Below are positions 24,471-33,096 of a stretch of 64,000 nt of DNA, in pieces (positions within the stretch are counted from its first letter, which is position 1; each line of letters opens with the position of its first letter). Position numbers and translations under genes: made by a program. The notes under the pieces were generated by a model. That model was not told the origin of the DNA. It worked only from the letters and a program-made list of their open reading frames with translations, and made no database searches. Source of the DNA: Lachnospiraceae bacterium UBA3633 (GTDB taxonomy: Bacteria; Bacillota; Clostridia; Lachnospirales; Lachnospiraceae); the NCBI GenBank assembly GCA_002374095.1, contig DFKY01000020.1, positions 1 to 64,000 of the forward strand, in the 5' to 3' direction.

Positions 24471-25535
24471 ATGAAGAGCGTATTATATAAAAATAGATTA
24501 GTGTGTTATATTGTACTCATAGTGTCTTTAGTAATATTTAGTTCTTGCACCACAAAGGATAGAGTAAATCCTGGTGATTATAGAGAAAGAGAAAAGTCTT
24601 ATCAGGACGCATTTCATGCATTTGACACTGAGTGTACTATCAATATATATGGCGATATTGATGAAGCTACTTCTAAAGTGTATTTTGATAAACTAAAAGA
24701 GTTATTTTATAATTACAACAAGATGTTTTCTAAAACAGATAGAGAAAGTGAAGTGTATAAAATAAACCATAGAGATAGCGATATAGTGTCTGTAAGTAAA
24801 GAAGTAGCAGAAATATTTGCTGTGGCAAAAGAGATGTATGATTGGTCAAGCGGATATTTTGATGTAAGTGCTGGTGCACTTTTTGACCTTTGGGATGTAA
24901 AAAATAGAACTACACTTCCAGATCCTCACGATATAGCAAAAGTTATGCCACTCACAGATAATTTTAATTATGATGTAGAGATGGAAGATGGAGTAAATGA
25001 AATAATATTTTACAATAATCTTGCAACTACTTATGATTTTGGAGCGCTGATAAAAGGCTATGCATGTGATGCTGCAAAAAATATCTTAGAAGGATTAGAT
25101 AAAATTGATGCGGCCATCATAAACCTTGGTGGCAATGTGTATTGCTATGGTGAGATGAAGGATAGAGAAGACGGACTTTTTAATGTAGGTATCTACAAAC
25201 CTTTTTCTACTGGCGAGATAATAGAGACAGTAAAAGTAAAAAATAAATCAGTGATAACAAGTGGCAATTATCAGAGATATTTTAAAGTAGAAGGCGATAA
25301 TAGGATATATCATCATATTATCAACCCCAAAACTGGTTATCCAACTGACAATGGAATTGATTCAGTGAGCATAATATCAGAAAATGCACTTCTTGGCGAT
25401 TACTTATCAACGACTTGTATGATACTTGGAGAAGAGTATGCAAAAAAACTTATTGATGGATGCCGAGAGAATTTTGATGATGATGATATAAAAGCTATAT
25501 TTATCTATGCGGATGGGCGGATATCAAAGTATTAA
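24471..25535 (+). CDS. apbE: FAD:protein FMN transferase, lipoprotein
   Basis: Attaches FMN to threonine of extracytoplasmic flavoproteins such as RnfG and RnfD. The lipoprotein signal ends at IFSSC near residue 24. Family motifs follow in order: FDTECTINIYG, FDVSAGALFDLWD, FGALIKGYACDAAK (FAD site), INLGGNVYCYG, and HHIINPKTGYP, the metal and pyrophosphate region. The ATG at 24471 directly follows mutS. A longer frame reaching into mutS would destroy the signal peptide. The Rnf genes that supply its likely targets begin at 30236. Length 354 residues. Confidence 0.93.
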   Translation: MKSVLYKNRLVCYIVLIVSLVIFSSCTTKDRVNPGDYREREKSYQDAFHAFDTECTINIYGDIDEATSKVYFDKLKELFYNYNKMFSKTDRESEVYKINHRDSDIVSVSKEVAEIFAVAKEMYDWSSGYFDVSAGALFDLWDVKNRTTLPDPHDIAKVMPLTDNFNYDVEMEDGVNEIIFYNNLATTYDFGALIKGYACDAAKNILEGLDKIDAAIINLGGNVYCYGEMKDREDGLFNVGIYKPFSTGEIIETVKVKNKSVITSGNYQRYFKVEGDNRIYHHIINPKTGYPTDNGIDSVSIISENALLGDYLSTTCMILGEEYAKKLIDGCRENFDDDDIKAIFIYADGRISKY

Positions 25536-25555
25536 AGATGATGGAGATTTGTAAT

Positions 25556-26965
25556 ATGTGTAGTAAAAAAAATATTTTATTGCTTAGTGTGATAATATCC
25601 ATGATTATTGGGATTTTATGCTCTTGCGATACAGCACCAAAACCAAGAGTTGTGGAAGGGTTAAATGGACCATATACAATTGAAGAAAAGACAATAGAAA
25701 ATAATGGCAAAAAAATAATAGGTGAATTATTTATACCGGAAAAAAGGCTTAATAAAGAAATAGTGGTAATTGTAAATGATAAAGGAGAAAAGTTTACTGA
25801 CCACACTGAAAGATATGCAGAAAATTTTGGCGATAATAACACAGCATCATTTGTGTTTGATTTCTCGGATAGTGATGAGAGCACTATAAGTGAAACGAAT
25901 GATGAGAATTCACAACTACAGAGTAAAGCTGCAGACTTGGAGGTGGTAATAAATTATATAAAAGAACTAGATGGTGTAGACAAAGAAAATATTTTCCTCA
26001 TGGGTATTGGAGAAGGAGGTCTACTTGCAACTTATGTAGCATCAAAAAGGACAGATGATATAAAAGCACTTATTGTGATATCTCCAACATATGATGATGA
26101 TAAAGGCTTGGACATATATAATTGTATGCCAAATTATAAAAAAGATGTTTTGATTATTAATACTATCAAAGATGATAGAGTACCAATTGAATATTCGGAA
26201 AAAGCAGTAGAGACATTTAGATATGCAAGATTTGCAACGATGAGTGATACTATACATGAACACGATAATAAGTACCAAGTATATAATATATATAGTAAAG
26301 CACGCATATTTATTGAATCAGAAATCATGCTTGATATGGAAGAGGAAGAGTTTGATCAAGAACCAATAGAAGGCCTTGATATGGATACACTTAACTTTTA
26401 TGAAACATCATTTCAGTTATATAAATATGCCTCAAAGATGATCTATCCTTCTCAATATATAGCGGTACATGATTCGTATAAGCGTCAAGGCGAAGGCTTG
26501 TCTGCAGTGCAATTAGAGATAAGGATGTCATTACTTTCAAGTTGGAATGTATATGATGCAAAATCAGCTTTAGAAATCTATGAGAAATTGGTAGAAAATG
26601 GAACGAAAAATAAATCTGCATGGGACTTGTCTCGTGCTATGTCAAATCTGTATCTATATTATGTGGCGGGATATATAAATTTTAAAACAGCAATGGACTT
26701 GTCATATAAAGCTGGACTTGCAATACAAGAGACATTTTCTTCATGGGATGAATACAATGAAAGTTACCTTGAGGGATATGGTAAATGGAGCGGTAAAAGC
26801 GATAGGTATGAAGACTATAAAGAAATGACATCTGGATATAGGACAGATCCTTTCCTAAAAGTGCCATTTGATACAAAGTTAGTTCCTTACATTGGTGAAG
26901 AAAATGAGGAAATGAAACCAGAGAAAATGGACGATAATATGGATGAAAGTAATGTGAATTTATGA
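25556..26965 (+). CDS. Lipoprotein: hydrolase-like domain without nucleophile plus DUF1266-like domain
   Basis: 469 residues. A lipoprotein signal is present (hydrophobic IILLL-type core, lipobox GILCSC near residue 24). Residues about 45-260 resemble an alpha/beta hydrolase, with an IFLMGIGEGG elbow and a DDRVP acid loop. The elbow normally reads G-x-S-x-G, and here Gly replaces the nucleophilic Ser. Residues about 290-460 match my memory of DUF1266: repeated aromatic helices, WDLSRAMSNLY, YVAGYINFKTAMDLSY and SSWDEYNESYLEGYGKW. I do not know this combination. The ATG at 25556 is preferred because GGAG lies about nine bases before it; an ATG at 25538 would add six residues. It overlaps the next gene as ATGA. 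Confidence 0.6.
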   Translation: MCSKKNILLLSVIISMIIGILCSCDTAPKPRVVEGLNGPYTIEEKTIENNGKKIIGELFIPEKRLNKEIVVIVNDKGEKFTDHTERYAENFGDNNTASFVFDFSDSDESTISETNDENSQLQSKAADLEVVINYIKELDGVDKENIFLMGIGEGGLLATYVASKRTDDIKALIVISPTYDDDKGLDIYNCMPNYKKDVLIINTIKDDRVPIEYSEKAVETFRYARFATMSDTIHEHDNKYQVYNIYSKARIFIESEIMLDMEEEEFDQEPIEGLDMDTLNFYETSFQLYKYASKMIYPSQYIAVHDSYKRQGEGLSAVQLEIRMSLLSSWNVYDAKSALEIYEKLVENGTKNKSAWDLSRAMSNLYLYYVAGYINFKTAMDLSYKAGLAIQETFSSWDEYNESYLEGYGKWSGKSDRYEDYKEMTSGYRTDPFLKVPFDTKLVPYIGEENEEMKPEKMDDNMDESNVNL

Positions 26966-27795
26966 AAAAGAATTTGATAAAAATAATTGTACTTGCAATA
27001 TCTATAGTGGCAATATGCACTAGATGTTTTTTTGTGTTTAGAAATGGCGATACAAGTAGTGTGGACAAAGTTATGTCACTTAAGCTGCTTAAAGACTATG
27101 ACAAGAATTCAACAGTTGATGATATAGATTCTTTTCTGTTTGGATCATACCCTCAAGATGATGTAAGTGGAAAGAAGAATCAACCAATAGAATGGGTTGT
27201 ACTGGAAAAAGATGAAAAAGAGAAAAAAGCACTAGTTATGAGCAAATATATAATTGATAATATACAGTACAACGAAGATAGAGAAGATATTGTATGGGAA
27301 AAATGTAGTCTTAGGACATGGTTAAATGATACGTTTTATAATAAAGCTTTTACTCAGATGGAAAAGAGTATGATATTAGAGACTGATTTGTCAAATGATG
27401 ACAATGTAGAATACTTAACACTTGGTGGGAAAGATACGAAGGATTATATCTTTGCATTAAGTGTAGAAGAGGCACATAAATACTTTGACATAACAGAGAG
27501 CGAAGAAAGTGATAGAGCTATCGCATCATATGGCACATGGTTTGCAAGACAAGGAAAGTATAAAGTTAATGAGAAACGTGTAAGAAATCATCTGATGGTT
27601 ATGAGAGATGATGAGTTCGCGGATACTACAGAGTGGGAGTGGGGCAAAAAGAATCATTATTATTGGCTTCGAAGTTCAGGATCTATGCAAGATAATGCAG
27701 CTGTCATAAATCCAATCGGAAACATTGACACAAAAGGAATTCAAGTTGGCAGAGATTACATTGGAGTAAGACCTTGTATGTGGATAAAATACTAA
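26962..27795 (+). CDS. Membrane-anchored DUF6273-like protein
   Basis: 277 residues. A basic start and one hydrophobic segment (about 5-25) suggest a signal anchor. The rest matches DUF6273 as I remember it: FGSYPQDD, PIEWVVLEKDEK, ALVMSKYIIDNIQYN, WEKCSLRTWLND, and near the end YYWLRSSGSM and IGVRPCMWIKY. This fold resembles the lectin/formylglycine-enzyme superfamily and is common in gut and oral Clostridia. It probably acts at the surface, but no function is established. Its ATG overlaps the stop of the preceding lipoprotein gene, so the two are likely coexpressed. Confidence 0.75.
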   Translation: MKKNLIKIIVLAISIVAICTRCFFVFRNGDTSSVDKVMSLKLLKDYDKNSTVDDIDSFLFGSYPQDDVSGKKNQPIEWVVLEKDEKEKKALVMSKYIIDNIQYNEDREDIVWEKCSLRTWLNDTFYNKAFTQMEKSMILETDLSNDDNVEYLTLGGKDTKDYIFALSVEEAHKYFDITESEESDRAIASYGTWFARQGKYKVNEKRVRNHLMVMRDDEFADTTEWEWGKKNHYYWLRSSGSMQDNAAVINPIGNIDTKGIQVGRDYIGVRPCMWIKY

Positions 27796-27897
27796 TAGCG
27801 GAGTCATTGCAGCAGACAATCTATCGTCATAAAAAGCCGCAGTGCTTCTTATAACAGGTGTAATTGTGATTGCTAAAATGGGTATTTTACCATGGCG

Positions 27898-27906
27898 TGA
27901 TACAAT
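27898..27906 (+). promoter_or_regulatory. Extended -10 box of rdgB
   Basis: TGATACAAT: TG at 27898-27899 and TACAAT at 27901-27906, with no good -35 box. Six bases lie between the -10 box and the ATG at 27913, so a leaderless transcript is possible. Confidence 0.4.
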
Positions 27907-27912
27907 GGAATT

Positions 27913-28578
27913 ATGAGATTAATTTTCGCAACAAATAATGCACATAAGACTGAAGAAATGAGAGCTATACTTGGCTATAAGTATAGCGAGTTTTTATATT
28001 CACTAAATGATTTTTCGCTTGATGTAGATCCAGATGAGAATGGAAGTACTTTTGAAGAGAACGCAAATATAAAGTCAAAAGCTACTTATGAAGCTTTTAG
28101 GAGCAAAGGGATTTTAAAGATAGGTGATATAATATTTTCTGATGATACAGGCATATGCATAGATTTTTTTGATGGGGCACCAGGTATACATTCTGCAAGA
28201 TTTATGGGTGATATAAGCCATAAAGAAAGAAATGAGAAAATAATACAAGAGATGAAAGGCCTTGAAGGAGAAAAAAGAGCTGCTCATTTTATAACTAAAC
28301 TAAGCGTGATAGAAATAAAAATAGATAAAGATTTTATTGATATGCCAAAGCAAGTAATTTTTAGTGCGAGAGTAGATGGGTATATAGCGAATGGTCTTGA
28401 AGGTGTAGAGGGCTTTGGTTATGATCCTATATTTGTAGTAAAAGAATGCATGAAGAAACCGGATGATTTTTTAGCGACTTATGCAAGACTTGGTCAAGAC
28501 ATAAAAAATAAAGTAAGTCACAGGGCGAAAGCTGTCTCAACTTTTCTTAATTATCTTGAAAAAAAACCCACTGTATAG
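27913..28578 (+). CDS. rdgB: XTP/dITP diphosphatase (RdgB/HAM1)
   Basis: Hydrolyses ITP, dITP and XTP to monophosphates so that damaged purines stay out of nucleic acids. The N-terminal nucleotide strand FATNNAHKTEEM is at residues 4-15. The metal and substrate loop SDDTGICID is near 76, followed by GAPGIHSARFMG. EGFGYDPIF is near 172, and the C-terminal SHRAKA is present. The length of 221 residues is slightly above average because of a loop near residues 125-150. The ATG at 27913 follows a possible -10 box too closely for a normal leader. nrdR lies 54 bases downstream. Confidence 0.94.
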   Translation: MRLIFATNNAHKTEEMRAILGYKYSEFLYSLNDFSLDVDPDENGSTFEENANIKSKATYEAFRSKGILKIGDIIFSDDTGICIDFFDGAPGIHSARFMGDISHKERNEKIIQEMKGLEGEKRAAHFITKLSVIEIKIDKDFIDMPKQVIFSARVDGYIANGLEGVEGFGYDPIFVVKECMKKPDDFLATYARLGQDIKNKVSHRAKAVSTFLNYLEKKPTV

Positions 28579-28632
28579 TAAAATAGCATATATATATTGT
28601 TAGATTTCTTCATAAGATGGAGGAATGTTGTT

Positions 28633-29097
28633 ATGATGTGTCCATTTTGCAATGCTCTTGATACTAAAGTTATAGACTCAAGAAGAAATGAAGATTTTTC
28701 AATAAGAAGAAGAAGAGAGTGCGAAAAATGTAAAAAGCGTTTTACAACATATGAGAAGATTGAAACTTCTCCAATACTTGTGGTTAAAAAAGATACTACA
28801 AGAGAACCATTTGATAAGGAAAAAATAAGAAAAGGTATACTCAATTCTTGTATTAAACGTCCTATATCATCAAAAATGATAGATAAGATAGTTGATGAGG
28901 TAGAAAAAGAGATACAGATAAAAGATAGTAGTGAGATACCAAGCATTGAAATTGGTGAGATAGTTCTAAAAAAATTAAAAAAGATAGATGATGTAGCATA
29001 TATAAGATTTGCTTCTGTGTATAGAGAGTTTAAAGAAGTGGAAAATTTCAATACAGAAGTAGCAAAAATTAAACCACATAGTAAAAAGTTAAAGTAA
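28633..29097 (+). CDS. nrdR: Transcriptional repressor NrdR
   Basis: ATP/dATP-sensing repressor of ribonucleotide reductase genes. The N-terminal zinc ribbon has CPFC and CEKCKKRFTTYE. An ATP-cone follows from about residue 48 (VVKKDTTREPFDKEKIRKGI). Length is 154 residues. The ATG at 28633 is chosen because GGAGG (28619-28623) stands nine bases before it and family members begin with M-x-C-P-x-C. A second ATG follows at once. Earlier in-frame ATGs precede the ribosome site. No nrd gene or NrdR box was seen here. Confidence 0.95.
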   Translation: MMCPFCNALDTKVIDSRRNEDFSIRRRRECEKCKKRFTTYEKIETSPILVVKKDTTREPFDKEKIRKGILNSCIKRPISSKMIDKIVDEVEKEIQIKDSSEIPSIEIGEIVLKKLKKIDDVAYIRFASVYREFKEVENFNTEVAKIKPHSKKLK

Positions 29098-29098
29098 T

Positions 29099-29635
29099 AT
29101 GGAGACAGTATATCTTGAAGGTTTTCATGGTGTGGGGAAAAGTATGCTTGGCAAAGTACTTGCATCAAGAAAGAATCTTGCATACCTTGATATAGATAGT
29201 GCAATAGTTGAAAAAGAAAATAGAGACATAAAGACGATAGTTCAAGAGAGTGGCGTTGAATACTATCGAAATCTTGAAAAATATATTTTAAAAAATTCTA
29301 TCACGCAAGGCATGATTGTATCGACAGGTGCAGGCATAGTTTTGGATGAAGAAAATAGGCACCTTATAAAGAAAAGTGGTAGAGTTGTGTATTTGCGAGC
29401 AAAAGCGTCTACTATATATAGTAATATAGAAAATTATCATAATGATATAGCGATATTTAGCAATAACTTTACGGTACTACAAGTAGAAAAGTATCTTGAT
29501 ATGTATAAAGCATACTATGAAGAATTGCAAAATTACGCAATAGATGTAGATGATAAGTCCATAGAAGAGTTGATACCTGAGGTTATAGCTATATACAATT
29601 TTATTAATAAGCCTAAGGCACATATATACATATAA
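29099..29635 (+). CDS. Divergent shikimate kinase-like protein
   Basis: 178 residues of the shikimate kinase type. The P-loop GFHGVGKSMLGK is near residue 8, and DIDSAIVEKENRDIKTIVQE follows. EYYRNLEKYIL matches the substrate-arginine helix, and VSTGAGIVL stands for the usual STGGG. The lid region that normally reads RPLL is not recognisable; residues about 118-125 read NDIAIFSN. Shikimate phosphorylation is the family expectation but is less sure because of these changes. No other aromatic pathway gene is nearby. It starts one base after the nrdR stop with no ribosome site, so it is probably coupled to it. Confidence 0.72.
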   Translation: METVYLEGFHGVGKSMLGKVLASRKNLAYLDIDSAIVEKENRDIKTIVQESGVEYYRNLEKYILKNSITQGMIVSTGAGIVLDEENRHLIKKSGRVVYLRAKASTIYSNIENYHNDIAIFSNNFTVLQVEKYLDMYKAYYEELQNYAIDVDDKSIEELIPEVIAIYNFINKPKAHIYI

Positions 29636-29651
29636 AATAGGAGGATTTCAC

Positions 29652-30206
29652 ATGATATCAGCAGGTGAATTTAAAAATGGTTTGACACTTGAAATTGAAG
29701 GGCAAGTATGTCAAATAATGGAGTTTCAACATGTAAAACCAGGAAAAGGAGCAGCATTTGTAAGAACAAAACTTCGCGACATCATAAATGGTGGTGTGAT
29801 AGAAAAGACATTTAGACCTACAGAGAAATTTAATCAAGCAGTTATTGATAGAGTTGACATGCAGTATCTTTATAATGATGGTATGTATAATTTTATGAAT
29901 AATACTACTTTTGAGCAGATTGCACTATCTCCAGAGCAGGTTGGAGATACGATGAAATTTGTAAAAGAAAATGAAGTATGTAAAGTAATGTTCTATAATG
30001 GCAAAGTGTTTAGTGTTGAACCACCGCTTAAGGTTACACTTGAAGTGACTGATACTGAACCAGGTATAAAAGGCGATACACAGACAGGCGCTATGAAACC
30101 AGCCACAGTTGAGACAGGAGCAAGTGTTATGGTACCACTTTTTATTGATAAAGGTGAAAAAATCATAGTTTCCACAGAAACTGGAAAATATGAATCAAGA
30201 GCATAG
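29652..30206 (+). CDS. efp: Elongation factor P
   Basis: Relieves ribosome stalling at proline runs. The tRNA-mimic protein has three beta-barrel domains. The exposed loop of domain I reads KPGKGAAFVRTK near residue 30, with the lysine that is modified in many species. The C-terminal GEKIIVSTETGKYESRA signature is intact. The length of 184 residues is normal. A strong TAGGAGG precedes the ATG. It sits between the shikimate kinase-like gene and rnfC with a 29-base gap and no terminator between them. Confidence 0.97.
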   Translation: MISAGEFKNGLTLEIEGQVCQIMEFQHVKPGKGAAFVRTKLRDIINGGVIEKTFRPTEKFNQAVIDRVDMQYLYNDGMYNFMNNTTFEQIALSPEQVGDTMKFVKENEVCKVMFYNGKVFSVEPPLKVTLEVTDTEPGIKGDTQTGAMKPATVETGASVMVPLFIDKGEKIIVSTETGKYESRA

Positions 30207-30235
30207 ATAACAAGTATTAGTAAAGGGGGAGTGCA

Positions 30236-31573
30236 ATGTATACATTTAGACATGGTGTACATCCTGATGAGAAGAAAGAGCTTGCAAAAGATAAACCGAT
30301 AAAAGTTGTAAAAGCGGGAAAAACTTTAGTATATCCTTTACAGCAGCATATCGGAGCTAAGGCAAAGCCTGTGGTAAAAGTTGGCGATCAAGTGCTTGTA
30401 GGTCAGATAATAGGAGAAGCCGATGGAATGATTTCTGCAAATGTCTTATCTTCTGTGTCAGGAAGAGTTACTGCAATTGAAGAGAGACTTGTAGTAGGTG
30501 GGCAGAAAGTAGAGAGTATTATAGTAGAAAACGATGAAAAGTATGATGCTATTGAAGGCTTTGGAGTTGAAAGAGAATTAAATGATATGTCAAAAGATGA
30601 CATAATTAAGGCTGTAAAAGATGCTGGCATAGTAGGACTTGGTGGTGCAAGTTTTCCTACACATGTGAAGCTTACTCCTAAAGATCCAGAAAAGATAGAC
30701 TACGTTCTTGTCAATGGTGCAGAGTGTGAGCCTTATCTTACATCAGACTATAGGCTTATGCTTGAAGAGACAGAGATGCTTATAAAAGGCCTTAGAGCAA
30801 TCCTTAAAGTATTTCCAAATGCTAAAGGTATAATATGTGTCGAAGATAATAAAAAAGATGCTTATGATAAGATTACCAATTCTTGTGTAGGTATAGATAA
30901 TGTGACGACAGCTCTCATGAAGACAAAGTACCCACAAGGAGGAGAGAGACAACTTATATATGCAGTAACTGGTAGAAAAATCAATGTCTCAAAATTACCT
31001 GCTGATGCTGGAGTAGTAGTAGACAATGTGGATACAGTAGTGTCTGTTGGATATGCTGTATGTAAATCTATACCACTTCTTCGTCGTATCATGACGCTTT
31101 CAGGTGATGCATACAATGAGACAGCCAATCTCAATGTCAGATTTGGTATTAGTTATAAAGAAGTTATAGAAGCAGCTGGTGGGTTTAAAGCAGATCCAGA
31201 GAAGATGATTAGTGGCGGACCTATGATGGGACTTCCTGTTTTTAGTCTTGATATGCCAGTGTCAAGAAATAGTTCAGCACTTCTTGCTTTTGCAAAAGAT
31301 CCACTAAGCAATATGAAGGAAACAAATTGTATTAATTGTGGAAGATGTGTAAAGGCATGTCCTATCAATCTTGTCCCTACAATGATGTATAAAGCAGCAA
31401 AGTCAGGTGATTTTGAAAAATATATAAAGTTAAATGGACCAGAATGTATAACTTGTGGAAGCTGTAGCTATGTCTGTCCAGCAAAGAAACCTCTTACACC
31501 ATACTTTAGCTATATGAAATTTGCAGTAAGGGGCTACTTAAATAGTAAAAAAGAAAAGGAGGCTAAAAAATAA
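30236..31573 (+). CDS. rnfC: Rnf complex subunit RnfC
   Basis: Peripheral subunit of the ferredoxin:NAD+ oxidoreductase that pumps Na+ or H+. It binds NAD(H) and FMN through a NuoF-like core (GLGGASFPTHVKL near residue 138, NGAECEPYLTSDYRLM after it). The C-terminal part holds two 4Fe-4S motifs, CINCGRCVKACP and CITCGSCSYVCP. The length of 445 residues is normal. AGGGGGAG precedes the ATG. It is the first gene of rnfCDGEAB, the usual clostridial order, and overlaps rnfD by one base. Confidence 0.96.
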   Translation: MYTFRHGVHPDEKKELAKDKPIKVVKAGKTLVYPLQQHIGAKAKPVVKVGDQVLVGQIIGEADGMISANVLSSVSGRVTAIEERLVVGGQKVESIIVENDEKYDAIEGFGVERELNDMSKDDIIKAVKDAGIVGLGGASFPTHVKLTPKDPEKIDYVLVNGAECEPYLTSDYRLMLEETEMLIKGLRAILKVFPNAKGIICVEDNKKDAYDKITNSCVGIDNVTTALMKTKYPQGGERQLIYAVTGRKINVSKLPADAGVVVDNVDTVVSVGYAVCKSIPLLRRIMTLSGDAYNETANLNVRFGISYKEVIEAAGGFKADPEKMISGGPMMGLPVFSLDMPVSRNSSALLAFAKDPLSNMKETNCINCGRCVKACPINLVPTMMYKAAKSGDFEKYIKLNGPECITCGSCSYVCPAKKPLTPYFSYMKFAVRGYLNSKKEKEAKK

Positions 31574-32511
31574 TGGATATGAAATTGAATGTTCAAAGTT
31601 CTCCTCATGTTAGAGATAGTATAAGTACAAGACTTATTATGCTGGATGTAATTATTGCTATGGTACCAGCTTATGTATGGGGTGTTTTAAAATTTGGAGT
31701 ACATGCAGCGATAGTTGTTATAGTAGCAATCATTGCAGCTATACTTAGCGAGACATTATATAATATGGTTATGCGAAGACCCAATACTGTAGACGACCTC
31801 TCTTGTGTAGTTACAGGTATGATACTTGGACTTAATATGCCGCCAGAAGTTCCACTTTTTGTACCAATAGTTGGATCAGTATTTGCTATTATCATAGTAA
31901 AGATGATATTTGGTGGACTTGGTCAAAACTTTATGAACCCAGCACTTGCAGGAAGATGCTTTTGTCTTATATCATTTGCTGGCTTTATGAATAATTTTAC
32001 TTCTACACTTTCAGTAGATGTCTATTCATCTGCGACACCTCTTATGCTTTTAAAAAGTGGGGTAGAGTTCAATGTGCTTGATACAATTTTTGGTAATACA
32101 CCAGGTACTATTGGAGAGATATCAGGTGTATGCTTACTTATTGGAGCACTTTATCTTGCTGTTAAGAAAGTTATAGATTTACGTATACCATTACTTTATA
32201 TAGCTACATTTGCTATATGTATAGCAATACTTAGTGGTAGAGCTACAGATGTTAATTTTATAGTAGCTCATATATTTAGTGGTGGACTTATATTTGGAGC
32301 ATTTTTCATGGCTACAGATTATGCGACATCACCAATTACTCCTTTTGGCAAAGTGATATATGGAGTTTTGCTTGGCGTGCTTACGAGCATCTTTAGACTT
32401 TATGGAAAGTCAGGCGAAAGCGTATCTTATATGATACTTATGGGCAATCTTCTTGTACCACTTATTGAATCAATTACTATGCCAGTAGCTTTTGGAAAGG
32501 AGGGCAAGTAA
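31573..32511 (+). CDS. rnfD: Rnf complex subunit RnfD
   Basis: A 312-residue membrane subunit with about eight to ten helices, related to NqrB. The covalent-FMN threonine lies in VYSSATPLMLL near residue 155. FMNPALAGRCF and FMATDYATSPITPFGK are conserved loops. AAGGAGG precedes the ATG, which overlaps the rnfC stop by one base. The flavin would be attached by ApbE. Confidence 0.95.
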   Translation: MDMKLNVQSSPHVRDSISTRLIMLDVIIAMVPAYVWGVLKFGVHAAIVVIVAIIAAILSETLYNMVMRRPNTVDDLSCVVTGMILGLNMPPEVPLFVPIVGSVFAIIIVKMIFGGLGQNFMNPALAGRCFCLISFAGFMNNFTSTLSVDVYSSATPLMLLKSGVEFNVLDTIFGNTPGTIGEISGVCLLIGALYLAVKKVIDLRIPLLYIATFAICIAILSGRATDVNFIVAHIFSGGLIFGAFFMATDYATSPITPFGKVIYGVLLGVLTSIFRLYGKSGESVSYMILMGNLLVPLIESITMPVAFGKEGK

Positions 32512-32512
32512 T

Positions 32513-33094
32513 ATGAAAATAGGTAGTATTATAAAAGATACTTTCATGCTTTTAATTATTACTGCAGTTTTAGTAACAATACTTGCTTTCGCAAAGGAGA
32601 TCACAAAAGGTCCTATAGAGGCAGCTACACTTGCAGCTCAGATGAAAGCATTTAATGAAGTATGCCCAGGATATGCAGAGAGTGAAAGCATAAAAGACCA
32701 AGTAGTTGGAGCATCAGCTGGTTATAATGCAGATTTAAGTGAAGGTGATGATTCAGTACTTAGATGTAAAGATGTAAACGGCAATGTGATAGGTTATATA
32801 GTACAGTGTACATCAAAAGGTTTTGGTGGGCCACTTAATCTTATAGTAGGATTTAACACAGAAGGAGTTATCACAGGAGTAAGATATGCAAATACTCCTC
32901 AAGAAACTCCAGGACTTGGCATGAAGACTACAGAGATGAGTTTTCTTGATACATGGATGAATCACAATGCAGAAAATGTAGAAGAAGTAGATACTATATC
33001 AGGAGCTACTGTCTCATCAACTGCATTTAAAGAAGCAATGAAACTTGCATGTATGTTTGCAAGTCGTGCAGTGACAATGGATGGAGGTGTATAA
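32513..33094 (+). CDS. rnfG: Rnf complex subunit RnfG
   Basis: 193 residues. One N-terminal helix (about 8-27) anchors an extracytoplasmic flavin domain. The flavinylation motif SGATVSS is near residue 163, the threonine being the FMN site. The preceding GPLNLIVGFNTEGVITGV and ETPGLGMK are typical. The ATG at 32513 follows GAGGGCAAG, and an earlier in-frame start would lie inside rnfD before that site. It is the likely substrate of the ApbE lipoprotein encoded at 24471. Confidence 0.95.
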   Translation: MKIGSIIKDTFMLLIITAVLVTILAFAKEITKGPIEAATLAAQMKAFNEVCPGYAESESIKDQVVGASAGYNADLSEGDDSVLRCKDVNGNVIGYIVQCTSKGFGGPLNLIVGFNTEGVITGVRYANTPQETPGLGMKTTEMSFLDTWMNHNAENVEEVDTISGATVSSTAFKEAMKLACMFASRAVTMDGGV

Positions 33095-33096
33095 AT

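Noticed and set aside
27878..27895. Hairpin ATGGGTATTTTACCAT as a terminator before rdgB
   Set aside because: It has a bulge, a short stem and no T run, and it overlaps the putative promoter region.
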